Source of the DNA: Silene noctiflora
Taxonomy: Eukaryota; Streptophyta; Magnoliopsida; Caryophyllales; Caryophyllaceae
Assembly (NCBI GenBank): GCA_009801015.1
Contig: VHZZ01007530.1
Coordinates: forward strand, 33,897-55,705
Direction of reading: 5' to 3'
DNA: 21,809 nt
Notes under the pieces: generated by a model
What the model was told of the DNA's origin: nothing
Seen by the model: the letters and a program-made list of their open reading frames with translations, nothing else
Databases searched by the model: none
Translations under genes and position numbers: made by a program
Shown here: positions 20,874-21,809 of the stretch, in pieces
Layout of the letters: the number at the start of each line of letters is the position of its first letter
Position numbering within the stretch: position 1 is the stretch's first letter

Positions 20874-21032
20874 ATACAAAGTAAAGCTAGATGCAACTAT
20901 GGCGTTACTATTTCTTCTCTTGATGGCGATGAATATTATGGGATATTAGAGGATATCTTTGAGTTGTGCTATAATGGGCGTGACCGGGGTTATAAAGCTG
21001 TCTTATTCAAGATTCAATGGAGGGATTTGTAA
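20874..21032 (+). pseudogene. Remnant of a CACTA transposase-region gene (DUF4216-like)
   Basis: One frame is open for 52 codons and ends TAA where the right GGCGAC repeats begin. It reads ...NYGVTISSLDGDEYYGILED followed by IFELCYNG and KAVLFKIQW. This fits the pattern of the DUF4216 segment encoded beside the TNP2 transposase in plant CACTA elements (YYGxLxDIxEL ... VVLFxCxW), as I remember it. Upstream in the element the frame is broken by TGA and TAA codons, and no TNP2 catalytic region is present. It is a leftover from the deleted autonomous parent, not a functional gene. Confidence 0.65.
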
Positions 21033-21587
21033 ATTTGGCGACGGAAATGTAAATTTGGCGACGGAAATCCGTCGCCAACCTTCTGCCTCTATTTTGCCAT
21101 GGCGACGGATTTCAGTCGCCAATTTGGCGACGGACTTCAGTCGCCAAATTGGCGACTGATTTCAGTCGCCAACCCTCTGCCTCAATTTTCGCCATGGCGA
21201 CGAATAGACGACTGATTTCAGTCGCCAATTTGGCGACGGATTTCAGTCGCCAATCCTTGCAGGATGTGGCGACAGATATCCGTCGCTAATTGAAATATTC
21301 TGTCGCTAATTTGGCGACTGGGTTGTCGCCAAATTTGGCGACGGATATTCGTCGCCCGCTTTTTTTAAAATCCGTCGCCAAAATTGGCGACGGATATCTG
21401 TCACCAAAAGCGACTACGCCTAGCTACGAAAGGCGGGCGACTGGTTTTGGTCGCCAAATTGTAAAGGGCGCTGACTTCGGTCGCCCTTTTTAGTCGCCCT
21501 TAACAGTAACTCTTGTAGTGGGTACTCTATGGAGTGAAGCTTACTCTGTCGAGTAAGTAAGTTTGGTTTCGAAACAGTAGTTTGTCT

Positions 21588-21682
21588 GATGGGTACTTGA
21601 TCGAGTACGTGTGGCACTCGATCGAGTAAGTCACTTACTCGATCGAGTAAGTCACTTACTCAATCAAGTAAGTCGGTTTTAT
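21588..21682. repeat. Cluster of ACTCGATCGAGT palindromes
   Basis: Four or more copies or variants of the palindrome ACTCGATCGAGTA occur within about 90 bases (TACTTGATCGAGTAC, CACTCGATCGAGTAAGTC, TTACTCGATCGAGTAAGTC, TTACTCAATCAAGTAAGTC). They lie in the LTR-like sequence upstream of a possible TATA-like region. Confidence 0.85.
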
Positions 21683-21809
21683 GGGTTATTTCTGTCGGGT
21701 TTTGTTAGCAACGCGTGTTTGATATTTAAGATATTCCGTCAGTTCCTTTTTCACTTTTATCTTTTCTAAAACCTTTCAAGAGAGAAAACAAGTTACGTTG
21801 CTTCTTCTT

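Larger units (their letters stand above)
19871..21520. mobile_element. Nonautonomous CACTA (En/Spm) transposon, complete, 1650 bp
   Basis: The ends are CACTACAAGAAATACTGTTA and, reverse-complemented, CACTACAAGAGTTACTGTTA. Inverted similarity extends about 40 bases through GGGCGACT. The flanks are GGT at 19868-19870 and GGT at 21521-21523, the 3-bp target duplication of CACTA elements. Both subterminal regions are packed with GGCGACGG and GGCGACTG words in both orientations (19900-20110 and 21035-21495), presumably transposase-binding sites as in En/Spm. The middle has a 132-bp minisatellite and a coding remnant. There is no full transposase, so it is an internally deleted derivative. Frames reading VANLATE-like repeats are translations of the GGCGAC motifs, not proteins. 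Confidence 0.95.
19840..21809 (+). mobile_element. Partial LTR-like sequence, interrupted by a CACTA element
   Basis: A candidate LTR start TGTAATAATACGG is followed by 31 bases to the CACTA insertion and continues at 21521. The continuation carries clustered palindromes ACTCGATCGAGTAAGTC (about 21590-21680), then a CA-poor leader-like stretch with GATATTTAAGATATTCC (about 21720) and CCTTTCAAGAGAGAAAACAA. It runs off the right edge. The beginning and the palindromes resemble the - strand sequence at 1-577. No PBS or protein domain is visible, so Gypsy class is an inference. Confidence 0.45.

Overview
This looks like nuclear genomic DNA from a flowering plant, probably a eudicot. It is AT-rich and carries one long intron-rich gene on the + strand, surrounded and invaded by plant DNA transposons and LTR-retrotransposon pieces. 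The lineage within eudicots is uncertain. The repeated palindrome ACTCGATCGAGT in the flanking LTR-like DNA made me think of Caryophyllales such as Silene, but that is recall, not proof.

The single host gene runs from the ATG at 2246 to the TGA at 18564. I can assemble 15 coding exons with GT-AG borders and consistent phases into an uninterrupted 4230-nt CDS (1409 aa plus stop). The product belongs to the CPSF-A/DDB1/SF3B3 beta-propeller superfamily and resembles the plant protein annotated in Arabidopsis as 'CPSF A subunit protein' (At3g11960, from memory). Its cellular function is not settled as far as I know. A plausible TATA element and 5' leader lie just upstream. The 3' UTR ends near 18.95 kb.

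The gene grew mainly by transposon insertion into introns. Intron 6 holds a tandem purine-rich/pyrimidine-rich element. Intron 9 and the 5.8-kb intron 12 hold long-terminal-inverted-repeat elements with 9-bp target duplications of Mutator type, two of them at the same 9-bp word. Intron 12 also has a third such element, a promoter-like segment rich in TCTAG words, and a two-copy tandem repeat. Intron 11 begins with a (CT)n(AC)n microsatellite directly at the splice donor.

Downstream of the gene come another inverted-repeat element (about 18978-19498), the left part of an element related to the intron 9 one (from 19553), and an LTR-like sequence from about 19840 to the window end. A 1650-bp CACTA element with perfect 3-bp target duplications (19871-21520) sits inside the LTR. 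It keeps a fragment of coding sequence resembling the DUF4216 segment of plant En/Spm elements. The left edge of the window (1-577) is a second LTR-like sequence, in the opposite orientation.

I see no RNA gene, CRISPR array or obviously new protein system. The interesting material is the nested transposon architecture, the shared target word, and the unusual splice context of exon 11.
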